Source of the DNA: Saccoglossus kowalevskii
Taxonomy: Eukaryota > Hemichordata > Enteropneusta > Harrimaniidae
NCBI RefSeq assembly: GCF_000003605.2
Contig: NW_003122908.1
Location: 1,167,984-1,191,789, forward strand
Length of the DNA: 23,806 bases
Reading direction: 5' to 3'
Below are positions 1 through 11,400 of this stretch, one piece after another. Each line of letters opens with the position of its first letter. Positions within the stretch are counted from its first letter, which is position 1. Both the position numbers and the translations under genes were made by a program. The notes below the pieces were generated by a model. The model did no database searches. It was not told the DNA's origin and saw only the letters and a list, made by a program, of their open reading frames with translations.

Positions 1-1539
1 CGCCGACTATATGCCAAGCTACATTTTGATTTGACATAGACGAGTGCACGTGTGTTATAGTAACTTTGACCATAATGCCAACAACTGGTTATACCGAATA
101 CCGTCGTTATATTGTACAGCTTCTTTTACAGTAACTGTTTTCATTAAACAAATGAGTACAAACGATATATTTATATCTACGTTACCTACGCCGCTTCTAC
201 AATTAAAAGTGAAAGGAATTGAAATTTTAGGGTCAGTACCAGGTTCAGGTCGGAGGAGCGAAGCATCAAGGACTATTACTTGACCAAAGGGTACGATAAA
301 TGGAAACAGCATACCTAACCATAAATCTAGCAACAATTGTTGTGTGTGGAATATCCATCAACAAAAAAAAAACGTCAGACATACACCATTCCATGACTTA
401 CATGTAGTAATGTCAGGAATTTCAAAAAGTATAAGTATGAAGCGGAAGAAGCAGATTCTGTAGTCTACTTGATCTTACGTTGAGCTGGATGTGTCATTGG
501 AATATATTCAATAAATTAAATATTGTTGATGAAGATAACATCGTATTGCATATATCTGAATAAATGACGACAGTGAGACATGCTGTAATTGAGAGCGTGT
601 CTGCTTACAGTGACGAGTCGCATTTGCCAAGTTCGAATCTCGTATTTATATGTTCATATTTGTGCCTGTATTTGTTAATGATTATACCACTCTTGACCCA
701 TTGTTCTGGCTATACGTGTATTAATGAAAACACCGCGAGAAAGGTTGGGTATTCGGATATAATTTGGTTCGAGTATGAGGTACACTAGGCTACAATCAGA
801 AAAATAAATCAACGACTACAAAATAGACAGTCACTGTGAAGGATGACACGTGCAAACACGAAATAAGTGTCAAACAATGTAATACCCCACAGTTTTATGT
901 GTCACGATAGATCAAATCAGTTCAGAAGTCATCAACATCATTACTATACCATTCCAAGCACCAGTTTGTTGAAATATTACTATTATTACTTCTGAGTGTA
1001 CAGTATTATGTAATTCTTGTTGTATCATACGTTACCTTCTGGTGACACAGTTGTGATAAAGTACAATAAACATATTATGTCAGTGCTTACTGCATATATC
1101 CACAACCGCTCCAGCAAAAAACACGTTGCAGTGACTTTGCAGTTTGTTTTTGCATGTTTATTATATAGTAAAATCTGTTAGACTTTTCATTAAACGTGTT
1201 TAATTACTGTTGGCTAACGGTGGTCCATCGTGTACACTGTAATATAATTTATTTTCGCTTGGAATTAATTTATAAAATATACCTCAAATTAACAGTTACA
1301 AACAAACTTCCACACAAATAAAAACAAAATGCTTCTGTTTTGAATTAAATACACGTGTTTTAAAACAAATTTGTGATGTTTGTATGTTTCATTTAAATCA
1401 ATAAAGTGTTTCCGCGATTTACAGTTGTTGACGAGAGGAAACACTTCACAATGTACATGACAGTAGTGGTAAAAACTCGTCGCTGTTAACAAAAGCACTG
1501 TAACGAAAACACAATGTAATCCGTAATGTAAATATTCCG
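1..1539. other. Region downstream of the SLC22 gene, no gene supported
   Basis: Only short open frames occur here. A minus-strand frame at about 55-336 runs for 93 codons but begins without a convincing start or splice acceptor and resembles no family I recognise. The plus frame at 564-788 looks like chance. The minus-strand AATAAA copies near 1248 and 1157 are alternative ends for the SLC22 transcript. Confidence 0.5.
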
Positions 1540-1545
1540 TTTATT
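1540..1545 (-). promoter_or_regulatory. AATAAA polyadenylation signal overlapping the SLC22 stop codon
   Basis: On the minus strand the last codon and the TAA stop read into AATAAA, so the signal shares bases with the stop. A GT/T-rich stretch lies about 25-45 bases downstream, as expected for a downstream element. Use of this site would leave a 3' UTR of only about 20 bases. Further minus-strand AATAAA copies at 1253-1248 and 1162-1157 could give a 3' UTR of 290-380 bases. Confidence 0.45.
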
Positions 1546-4500
1546 CATCGTCTGTTTTGATATCTTTATTACAGAAACCACGCGTCGTATTAGACGCAGC
1601 GTCGTCACCAGAGATAGTGACTTCCCCCTTCGTTCCATATAAGAGATTAGCTTCTTCGACGGTTCTTGGCATCACCTTGTCCTTCGTCTCTGGCAGTAAT
1701 AAAACTAGCCCCGCGGCGACCAGTGAACAGACTCCGAATATCATCATTGGTATTGCTACATTATTAGACGCCTGTAAAACGACATTATAATTTATTATAC
1801 CTCGTGACCATGACAGCCAATCATATTCCCGCAATACATGTTGACAGTATATCGACATATTACGTATAGTGCATGTATTTGTTGAAATAACATCGTGCAG
1901 CTCTATTCAGTGCTCTAATGCGAAACCAGGATGTCGTGTGTCGTATATCTGCGCACAGGGTGGTGCCTGGTGTGTTTGTAAAAATGATTAATATTATAAT
2001 AATAATTTATTCTAATTAATTTTAATAATTCTTTGTCAGGCTAAAGCTGCTTATTATGTTAATTTAATTTAGGCCACGATACAACTCAATAAAATTCAAT
2101 CACAGCTCTTGAACTCTCTTGTATATTTGTATACGTACATTTATTCAGTTCTACGAGGATGGCCTAGAAGATTGCAAAGATTGAGTGCCATAATTTCTGT
2201 TTTAAGATTTATTCGGTATAATAATACAAATGTTCTCCCCAACAGCGGTGGACATACAGTTTTAGGGCTCTTCGGGTCGTAAAACTGTATATGTCCACCT
2301 CTGTTAGGGACATTTGTATAATGTCGTATAAAATGTTCACAGAGTTTTGACAAGTTACAACTACACGCACATACACTTTGAAGAGATGCTGAATTGTTCG
2401 GGTTACTGACATCGAGTTACAAAAAAGACCACGCCCATATTTTAGAAACCACACCCGATTTTGAGAAACCATGCCCAAATTCGGCCAAGTTACTCAAAAT
2501 TAAATAGGAGTTTAGATTTCGATTTGTCCAATAAGACAACACATTGTATTAGACACCATAAGACTGACACACCTGGTACAGGTAAGTGAGACGGTGTCAC
2601 GTGTACTATGTATGCGTCATAAACTGAACGTCTTTTGACGTCATAGTTAAAAAATAGACATGACGTGCACGTACCACGTAAGTCGTCAGTGGAGCGATTA
2701 TCCCACCTATGCTGCTGAAAACAGCCCCCATGGCGAAACCCATGCTTCTGTATGTCGAGAATAAAAAATAAAATGATTAAACTGAGTCTTCAATTAGAGC
2801 AGTACACTTTAATACAAAAACAAAATCTACATATGTATTTTTTTTTTACCTCAACAGTGTCGGGAATAGCTCCGGGGTCCAGACAACCATGGAACTAAAC
2901 GCAGCTGTCACTCCAAACTTTCCGAGTAATACCAGTACAACCCGTAAAGCTACTAAACTTGTTCCTGAATCTATTCAGATAACATAAAATAGATGTTAAC
3001 GTACTGCAAGTGCAGTATTAATCATCGTATAACAACACCAATTCAAAGTCGAATTTACAAAAAGCGAAATATCAAAATAACGAAAGCTAAACTTCACCTG
3101 TTTCTAGAGGTATAAAAATAACAATACTACAAGATGCGCCGCTTATAATGAGGAAAGTGAACATTGGTAAACGACGTCCCCACCTGTAATGAAACATGAC
3201 TTGGTAACTACTACATTTGGAGTATCAACAACAAAAAATAAGGGCAGGCAGGCAAAAATCATAATTTTGGCTTGACTATTGAACTACATATTATGTAAGA
3301 CTACGTGCCGCGTTATTGGCGTTATACATTTCTAGCCACGTGATACATCGTACAGGTAAAACAAAAAATAAATTCATGTTGCGTATACTAAAACGAAGAC
3401 ACTGCAGTGTGACTCACCGAACAAGGACGGGCATACAGCAGAGATTCGCCACTATTTCCACGCAGCCCGTCAGGAAAAAAAGTAAATAAACATTGCCTTT
3501 AAAATTGGTTGTGTTGTAGGAGATTCCATAATATACCAAAGCACATACAAACCTAAAGAAATACAAGAGAGATTTAAATGCATTCTGTTCTGTCACCGCG
3601 GTGTAATATAGCTGTTTATGGGGGTAACGCGGGACGATTATTCTGGAATGAAGTACTGCGTTTATTTCGGATAAAATGGGAATACATTGAGCAGACTTGA
3701 ATGTGTATTTGTAATATGTATTTACCAAGTAAAACAAGTCACCGTTGTATACAGCGCCATTCTTTGTGTTCGAACCAGATCTAAATACCCGTAGATTGGA
3801 TCGCCATCTTCTTTTTCTTCCTTTAAATCTTCCGATTGATATACGTCTGTTTTGTTTGACTGATTTTCTTTACTGGTGCTAATGTCTATTTCGCCACAGA
3901 CACCAGTATAAATTAAGATAGCAACAGAAATGAAGTTAATGTCCTTGCGACATTAACAATATCTGTTGTAATGTTTGATTTGTATTGAATATCCATAGTC
4001 TTCGATGGATTGTGTATAAAGCGATGGTTTCACGAATCTCTAAGAAAGTATTTATCATACCTGGAACGTAGTAGCCACTCAGGATAACTGTGCTGTATGA
4101 ACAATTAAAGCACGTAGAAACGAATGCATTTTCTAATAATACTCACCTGCAGTAATGTCATTTTCAGATGGCGCCGCGGCGGTCAACACATGTTCGGGTA
4201 AAGCCACATTATTTACTCTCGCCGCTGTGTATAAAACCTTCTCCGCTTCATGTGTTTGACCTTTTGATATTCTCCAACGCAGAGACTCCGGCACAACCCT
4301 GGGTTGAAAAAAAAAACGGCTTAATACTAGAACTGTTCTGTTAGGTAACGCAATCTATCGCCGAAACGCTTCCGAGTTTCTTCTTCATCTGTAAACAATT
4401 GACTGTTTTTAGATCGATTTATTTGTTTACTCTAATAAATACTGCAACAAAAATTAGACTGGATAAGACTTACCAATAATAGTAAAATGTGAGAATAGCT

Positions 4501-7295
4501 GGGGCGGATATAACGACCTGAAGAACTCTCCAACTGTGGTGTCGAAGTGCGTAAGCTATCGGTGCCAGCGTTGTTATTCCAAGAGCCCAGCATGTGGTGT
4601 TGAGAAACCCGGCATACGTGCGCTTGGAAGGTGGAAACATTTCGGTTGCCAAGACAAATTGAATATTAGCAACGCCCTGTGTTTTAATTCGGAAAAAAAT
4701 TGAGTTAATCACGCAAGATGTCACTTACAAGAACGTCGCCATACTTACGGGTCAAGTTCCATATCATATAAGCGAAATATTTTAATTATATATTTATTTA
4801 TTTTTTAATACTAGTAATAGAAATGAGAACCCACCATCAGAGGGCGATAGCTTCGCTGTCGGTTCAAAATAATTTCACATAGATGGTATTACATATACCT
4901 TGGTAGTAGGTTCATAGCACTAGTACGTGATCTCACAACATTCGATCACATGACAATAATATACACTTTACTGGCAATCGAGGAACTAAAATGAGTCATT
5001 GTTAAGCATTAAAGGGTGGCGGTCGTCGCTCTGCGTCCTGTTCGATATGGGACTCATAGCGACGTACACAACACATGTAAAATACTTTGTTTATTTACAC
5101 AATTCTAACACGTGCTGTGCGACGACCATTGCCCTTTTAAAGTTATTTTTTATAGCAGACGATAACTAAGTACTTGAGGTCAATGCACGAACATACGAAC
5201 ATTTTTTACCCAGGTTAGGAAATCCTGGTCATTTTCATCTGACAATTTACCTATTTGCATGTTTTAACAAGTAGTTTAGTCGTGAACTTTTATGCTTAAC
5301 TGTTATGAAAGCGTCTACGACGCGCCAACACATTGTCTATTTCTTTCTTCCCAAGCTACCACTATATGTTTACAATTCCAGGGTTATTATAATTGAAATA
5401 AAAGACTCCGCACTGGCCGTTATTGTGTTATAGCACAGCTCAGATCAGGACGGTTGCTTAAATAATGGCGTTTCGTTCAACTGCGTCCTTGCCCTGTCAT
5501 TTAAACAATACCGAATCTCCCCTAGCGCCATGCCATTGGATGAGATGACGTTTCAATGGCAAGATAAGTTTGCTGGGGGCTCATTTCTGTTGGAATATGT
5601 TCTAAATACATTGATTGTTCAGAGTATATTTATCTGTGCAGTTGAACGTCTAAAAATATATCTACTTTTATATGCCAACGAATAAAATAGGTTCGACCAA
5701 CATAGTAGGTATGAAGTTCGGAGTCAGTATGCTGCTATGATTGTCGCAGTTGCCTTGGAAACTTAGGAAACCGGATAGTAATCAATTCCGATCTTGTTAT
5801 GAATACTCCGGTAACCCTACTGGAAGAACACATCTCCTGTCACAATGTTGTCTGACGCATGAAAATAAACGCCCTCTAGTGGTGGGTTCCACGAGACCAA
5901 TATCCCCATAAATCTATTAACAAAACATTCCGTATAATGTGAGTTCCTGGAAACTCGATCCGTGAGCCCGTCTATACCTACCCGGACACTGTACTGAGTA
6001 ATCATAGTTGAAGGAACTGAAGATTTGTACAAGTTTAGGCGTTCCTTATTCCATGCTAACTGTGGTTCTCTTCCGCGCGACGATGAACGCAATAGAGTAA
6101 AACCGATATGCAAACATATGAGATTATCTCAAAGCCCATGTAGCCCGAACACGACTAATATCGCATGTGCAATTATTACCTAAATCAACACTAGTACATT
6201 GAATATACATGTTACAGTAGTATACTAAATTTTAAAAGTTTTTTTTTTGTAATTAAAACTGCACCTGTACTAATAATCCAGTGGTGAAGCGCATGATCAA
6301 GTAACCAAGGAAAGTCTGTGTCGTTGCTATAAGGCTTCCTAAAACTGCCATAGACCATAGATTTATAAGAAAGATTGTTTTTCTGCCAAAACGATCCGAC
6401 AAGTGGCCAGCAGAAAAGGCTCCGATCATCGCAGCAGCCATAAAGAGTGATTGGGATACTTGCGATAGACCTGCACGATCACACACCAAGTCCCACTACA
6501 AATAAAAACGTATAGACATGACATTCGAGAAAAAGAAACGAAAAATAAACATGTGTGTTTACCAAACAAATACATGATGCACGTGGCTGCTGTGAGACAG
6601 TGCTCCGACCTTGCACACCGGGAACCTCCAGATATGATGAAGATCTATGAATCGAGAATTTGAAAGTTGACCATTATCAAATTTGGCGAGTGATTTCGAA
6701 AGAAATTGCACAAACAAAAATCTTACAAGTAAAATGACAGACTAAATTTATTTAAAAAAAACAAACACACATTTTAAAAAGAAAAGCAAAATATGTACAC
6801 CAACCATTGTCCTGAAAAGAAAATGCACAGGTAATCTTCTTTTCTACAGTTTTGAATGGTCATCCCTTGACTTTACCAGATTTTGTAACATTACATGTAT
6901 GTATAAAACGTGTGCAATTTAGCTCAGATTATACCAAACGCGGATGTAATTTTATATTTTACCTCGGTTACGATGGTTTCACCAAGCTGCCAATCATAAT
7001 ACCAACCATCTATACATTCCATTGTACTGTTATCAACCGATGAGTTGACATACATGGAACATGAGTCATACACCGGGTCACTATCTTCATCCACGTCGAT
7101 AATAGGAATAGACTCATTCAAAGAGGAGGCTTCTGGGATAGCACAGTAGTAGGTGTCCGGAACAGCGCCAGTGAAAACAATGACCATAATCTGCCACGCG
7201 CTAAAAAGATTTCCTGGGATGGTAACTAGAAGGAATATCAGAATCTGGTAGAAACCAAAATCTCCAAGTTGGATCAGAGCATCGTCGAGTTCCAT
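1541..7295 (-). CDS. SLC22-family organic ion transporter, complete, 10 coding exons
   Basis: Coding exons in gene order are 7295-6963, 6495-6265, 4676-4474, 4298-4147, 3885-3726, 3552-3418, 3183-3098, 2970-2850, 2747-2675 and 1771-1541. They sum to 1725 bases (574 residues plus TAA), every junction is GT-AG and every phase matches. The start has A at -3 and G at +4, and the N-terminus MELDDALIQLGDFG is typical of the family. The first extracellular loop has sequons N60, N84 and N89. ETIVTEWDLVCDR (about 106-117) precedes TM2, the major-facilitator motif GHLSDRFGRK is at 141-150, PESLRWRISKG follows TM6 at about 259-269, and the C-terminal LPETKDKVMPRTVEEA is at about 524-539. Family members are 12-helix plasma-membrane carriers of organic cations, anions or zwitterions. 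The length is normal (about 550). The substrate and the orthologue cannot be assigned. The acceptor of exon 8 could be 2970 or 2964 (six bases, both in frame). Confidence 0.93.
2225..2318. repeat. 94-base imperfect inverted repeat (foldback hairpin)
   Basis: The left arm 2225-2264 begins TACAAATGT and ends ACAGTTTTA. The right arm 2280-2318 is its reverse complement apart from a few mismatches and small bulges, and about 15 bases form the loop. Both arms carry GGTGGACAT or its complement. The size fits either a short foldback/MITE remnant or a microRNA-type precursor. It lies inside an SLC22 intron. Confidence 0.75.
2429..2488. repeat. Three tandem 20-base units with CACCC-type motifs
   Basis: Units at 2429-2448, 2449-2468 and 2469-2488 each begin with CCA, then two or one variable bases, then CCC (CCACGCCC, CCACACCC, CCATGCCC), followed by an AT-rich stretch. 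The first two end in AGAAA. The third is the most diverged. Confidence 0.7.
4827..5889. repeat. Pair of 20-base inverted copies 1 kb apart
   Basis: Positions 4827-4846 read GAACCCACCATCAGAGGGCG. The reverse complement of 5870-5889 matches at 18 of 20 positions, differing only by TC versus CT in the middle. They may be the ends of one roughly 1.06-kb element, two dispersed repeat fragments, or two opposed CTCF-like sites. Confidence 0.5.
5009..5140. mobile_element. MITE-like element bounded by TTAA
   Basis: TTAA at 5009-5012 and 5137-5140 bounds a segment with inverted ends. The left end reads AGGGTGGCGGTCGTCGC. The reverse complement of the right end reads AAGGGCAATGGTCGTCGC. TTAA duplication is the hallmark of piggyBac-type insertions, so a non-autonomous relative is possible. 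It is too short to code for anything. Confidence 0.55.
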
Positions 7296-8402
7296 TGTTG
7301 TCACAAGTACATACCGCTACAAGCACGGCAAATGTACGAGAGTTGTGATCGATATAATACTGTACATTGACCGTTGATGTGAATAGGGCATCACATGCAT
7401 GAGTATCGTACATGTACATTTGAACTTTGCTTGTTGGTTTGTTTATTACAATATTAAAGAGATAGGGTGGTTTTATTGACTTTGAGGCCAAACGGTCAGA
7501 CCAGCAATTCTTTTCAAAAGACGTTTAAGAAATTACGTAAATATTCTCGTGATGAGATATATCCATGCTGTATTTTTACTCGATTCGCTTGTGAAAATAC
7601 CACCGCGGGATACACCTCATCACTCGAGATAATGATTTCCATACTCCACGAACGTCAGGGCGAGATCGTGGCTTTCTATCATACTTACAAAATAGACACA
7701 TCGCAGCTAGATTTCAATATTTCAAAATAACCGTATAAATATTAATGAATGTATACTTTGTTTATTTGCCCGTAAAAGCACCTGTCAACGTTCACAAAGA
7801 CGAAGGTCTTCATTTCTTGATAACAAGTCTTGATAGCTTAGCGGCGAGAAAGGTACAAATGTACTGACAAGCGTGGTTGGTTCAAAACTCGGTGATGGTT
7901 TTATCGGGAGATGATCCAATGTTTGACCAGGGTTCCAGTTTTTCCATAACACGTCTAAAAAGAAAAATACAATTAAATGAGACTTGAGAGTATAATTATT
8001 TATATCAGAAAAAAAAATCTTTACGGTTTAATTTACAGTGTTCAAAGAAGAGTTTGCACCTTGCTGTTTAGTGAAGAACACGACACATGGTACGTATACC
8101 ATACCTGGAACCACGGTGCTTCAAAATTTCCCTGCTGTGGAGACATCATCATCATACAACACAAACCGATGGTAACATGTCATCCGAATTAAAGGCAAAT
8201 GCACTTCTTGTTTCTATTTCACGAGAGCTACACATTTAGTCTAAATGATCGGATTGAATGTGATTTTGTGGAAGCATTTTTTGGGCGCTTAATCGAATTC
8301 CATGTTAACAATGTATTTTACACGTCGCATAGAGCCTATATCGAACATGACCGTGACGTTTCAACTTCTGATTTCCAGGTTTTGATTTGCTTGAGAAATA
8401 GA
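7296..8402. other. Spacer between the forkhead gene 3' end and the SLC22 start
   Basis: Both neighbours are transcribed on the minus strand, so this span holds the 3' UTR of the forkhead gene and the 5' flank of the SLC22 gene. A pyrimidine-rich tract ending in TTGTAG about 20 bases upstream of the SLC22 ATG could be the acceptor of an untranslated first exon. Several open frames exist on both strands, but none shows a family signature. No TATA box was convincing. Confidence 0.5.
8027..8032 (-). promoter_or_regulatory. ATTAAA, possible polyadenylation signal of the forkhead gene
   Basis: The signal lies about 370 bases past the forkhead stop codon and is followed on the minus strand by a run of nine T, a plausible downstream element. 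A canonical AATAAA at 7766-7761 (minus) is an alternative further on. Confidence 0.35.
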
Positions 8403-11400
8403 CTATAGCCCACCGTTTAATAAAACTTCGTCCTTATCATACTTCAAGTCGTCTTTTACATATCGTTCTGCTATTGTAGCTTTAATATCTTGTAATTGTG
8501 CTGGAGTAAAGAAGAATGTCCGTGGACGTCCCGGATTGGTCACTTGCTGCACAACAAGATCGTTCACGCCAGTCGCCGCCTGTAATAGGACAATCGATAT
8601 ACACACACATTCAATATATCCTGACAAGGTCGCGTGAGTTTCGCCCTCCGCAGTGCTCCAAACCCAACACACAGTGGGGTCTGATGCCGTTCGGCCGGCG
8701 AGGACGCCACTCACGCCTACATGTCAGGCAACCATTCAATAAATAGGGCGGCCTTCCAGAAAATTACATCACGTTTTGGCGAGAATGTCCTCTTTATGGC
8801 ATCGATGTATTACAGTCACGAATACGATTCACAACAAAACACTACCAGTAGTTGGCAGCAATTAACTACCCATTGGGAGCGTTCATCATTGTAAACGTAT
8901 ATTTCATTTAACAATTATTACAAATCAAATAAAACAAATACATGTCTTAAAGTTTGTATTTACCTGCTGACGCCGAGTTTTTCTTATCTCTCGGTGGCCA
9001 TCCTTAACATCGGGGTCAATGACCCACACGTGGCCTTTACCATTGACTACCTTGTCGCCTTTCTTGAATATCCGATTAAGGGACAGATTGTGACGAATAG
9101 AATTCTGTTGTAGAGATAAAAGTATATTTTTATCAAAGCACATATGTAACACACAGTGCCATTAACAGTTATACATGTATAAATGTTAATATAAATTCGA
9201 ATGTAACCAAATTTAGAAATGTAAATTTACTGAACGGTTGGAATAAAGTGTCTTATATAGACATTATAAGACATGATCACGTGATTTTTACCAATTTTCT
9301 GAAAAAAGCAGGCTTAAAAGTAGCCCAATAAGATCTGTGGTAGTTATTGCGCCCTCGCCGGCGGATTCCATTAAATGCATCTCTAACTCCATGTAGTGCT
9401 AGATTAGTGAGTCATTTGACGTTTGGGTGTGTGCATTAGTGCATTTAATAGCAATTCAATAATATAGCCTGACGAGGTCGCGTGAGTTGCGCCCTCCGCG
9501 GTGCTCCAAACCATGTGGTCTGATACCGTTCACGCCTTCGTGTTAAGCTATTCAATAATACTGACCTTCCAGTTGCCGCTACATTCTCCCTGGAAATACG
9601 GAAATCTAGATCTAAATATATATATGAAGTGGCATGTTACAACAACGAACATAAAAAGTTACACTTTGTCGTGTGGTGGCGCTAAATATAAGTAATATCG
9701 GTATTCACTCTTCAGTTCTTGCGAAAGCGCCTCCACACGGCCGTTCTCGAATTGCGTCTACAAATAAAATTTATGTGGAATACTTCGTAAGTAAAGAAAG
9801 TGATTCCCAAATGTGCGATTATAAATTAATACATACTGTAAGAATTCGTATATTTCACTGACGTTCAATGGTCCTTGTTCTGACAGTGCCGTATAGATCA
9901 AACCAGAAAAGCTCAGATCTGGTCGAATATGAGCAGGGTCCTCAGGAACTACGTATTGTATCTTCTTCACTGTGTTTGTTAAATTTTTCGAGGAGAGCCG
10001 ATATATTGGTAACGTGGCGATGTTTTGCTTGGATGCACTACTGGCATTGTGACTGTAGTTGTTTTTATCATATGCGTTGCAAGTATAGTACGCGTCTGTT
10101 GAACCTAAACCTACATCGGGGGGAAACAGTTGAGAACAGTGAGATGACGAGTACTATAAAAGAACTATAAAAGAGTGTGTTCAAGTTTTATTGGGCAATC
10201 AGCACCGGGTATATGTATCAATATCACCATACTTACTGTTTGTTGTTGTAGTCTGCACGTAATTTGAAACACTGGCACAGTCTTCGTCAAGATTTGGCAA
10301 AGCTGAAACAAATTGTAGCGATGGCAACCAGGTGAGGCTGCACAGATCATTGTCGTTGTCCGACTGTATACTATCATCGTAATTACGGTAATCCAAGTCT
10401 TCTTCCTCCCATTCCCCCTCCGACGCATTGTCTGCGTCGTTCTGAACGGGTTCATTTATCCTCCAAATATCTTCATTAAATCCACAAAGGATGGATTCAT
10501 TATGACATTCGTCCGTGCTGTCACACCGAGAAAGCGCATTTACATATTCCGACGCCGGGTATCCCCACAAGAATTGCGGATCGACCGACTCGTGTGATTG
10601 TGACGCACGTGGCACGACGATTGGATTGACCGATATTTGCTGGTTAACTCGTTGCAATGAGCTGAAATCTATATAGCTGTATGTACCTCGATTCTCCTCG
10701 AATTGCGAATGTCTATTTAAGGTCGATTGAGAGGGTTTAGGGAACATTTTGACTTTTGTATTATCGGTTGTCGGTGTTCCAAACACCGTGGGCATCAACT
10801 GGGGCACACGAGTTGTGTCTGCAACAGTCTTGTTTGGTGCCAATCGTATTAGTCTCTCAGCGGGTTCTGCTAACGATGGTTTCCACAGTTCGCCGCTGTT
10901 ACTAACCAGGTTTGTATTCCCATTGGTAGAAATGCGAGGGTTGTTTCGAATAACGATGCTTACACGTTTTCCACTGGCTCGTTGTTCAGCCAACAGTTGA
11001 CTGACTGTTGTTGGTAAAGACATGCGGTTCGTCAATATTATTCTCTGCCCAGAAGTTATGGAGGATGCGGGTCCCGACCTAACGAATTCACTTGCCGTAT
11101 TTCGGAGCAATTGAGTGATGTCTGGTAACGACGTAGTTTCTATCTTCGCGGCCTCCAGGATTTTGAGAATAGTGAGTTCATTTTCCAGATCATTTATAAC
11201 AGTGTTCGATGTGGTGGCTGATTCTTGATACGCTTTAGTATTCATCGGTCCTGTTCGCCGAGCTTCAATACATTCGTTTTTTTCGCACTGCCCGGATAAT
11301 ACATCACTGTCAGTTTGGTTCTTATACACACTCCCATTTTCCATCTGGCTGACAGTTGGCTTAATTTCCGGGGACTTAATTATGTGGTCATTTGCGTTGT

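Larger units (their letters stand above)
1772..2674 (-). other. SLC22 intron 9 (largest 3' intron), repeat-bearing
   Basis: This 903-base intron separates the exon ending in LTTYV (donor GTACGT) from the last exon (acceptor TTACAG). It carries a 94-base imperfect hairpin at 2225-2318, three 20-base tandem units at 2429-2488 and a perfect CRE octamer at 2636-2643. Open frames at 2141-2478 on the minus strand lie over the hairpin and the tandem units and are not credible genes. Confidence 0.85.
4677..6264 (-). other. SLC22 intron 2 (1588 bases), transposon-like content
   Basis: The longest intron of the transporter gene separates exon 2 (ending GLLVQ, donor GTGCAG) from exon 3 (starting GVANIQF, acceptor ACAG). 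It contains a TTAA-bounded 132-base inverted-repeat element at 5009-5140 and a pair of 20-base inverted sequences at 4827-4846 and 5870-5889. A 98-codon minus frame at 5817-6113 has no recognisable domain. Confidence 0.85.

Noticed and set aside
55-336. 93-codon minus-strand frame
   Set aside because: No start in good context, no family match I recognise and no clear splice sites. It was kept only as an unexplained frame.
590-645. tRNA-like B box (GTTCGAATC at about 632)
   Set aside because: No matching A box, acceptor stem or anticodon arm could be built around it.
5817-6113. 98-codon minus-strand frame in SLC22 intron 2
   Set aside because: It lies within an intron of a well-supported gene, overlaps a repeat-like sequence and has no domain.
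7296-7304. Three extra codons upstream of the SLC22 ATG
   Set aside because: The codon at 7304-7302 is GTG, not ATG. The ATG at 7295 has a strong context and gives the usual family N-terminus.
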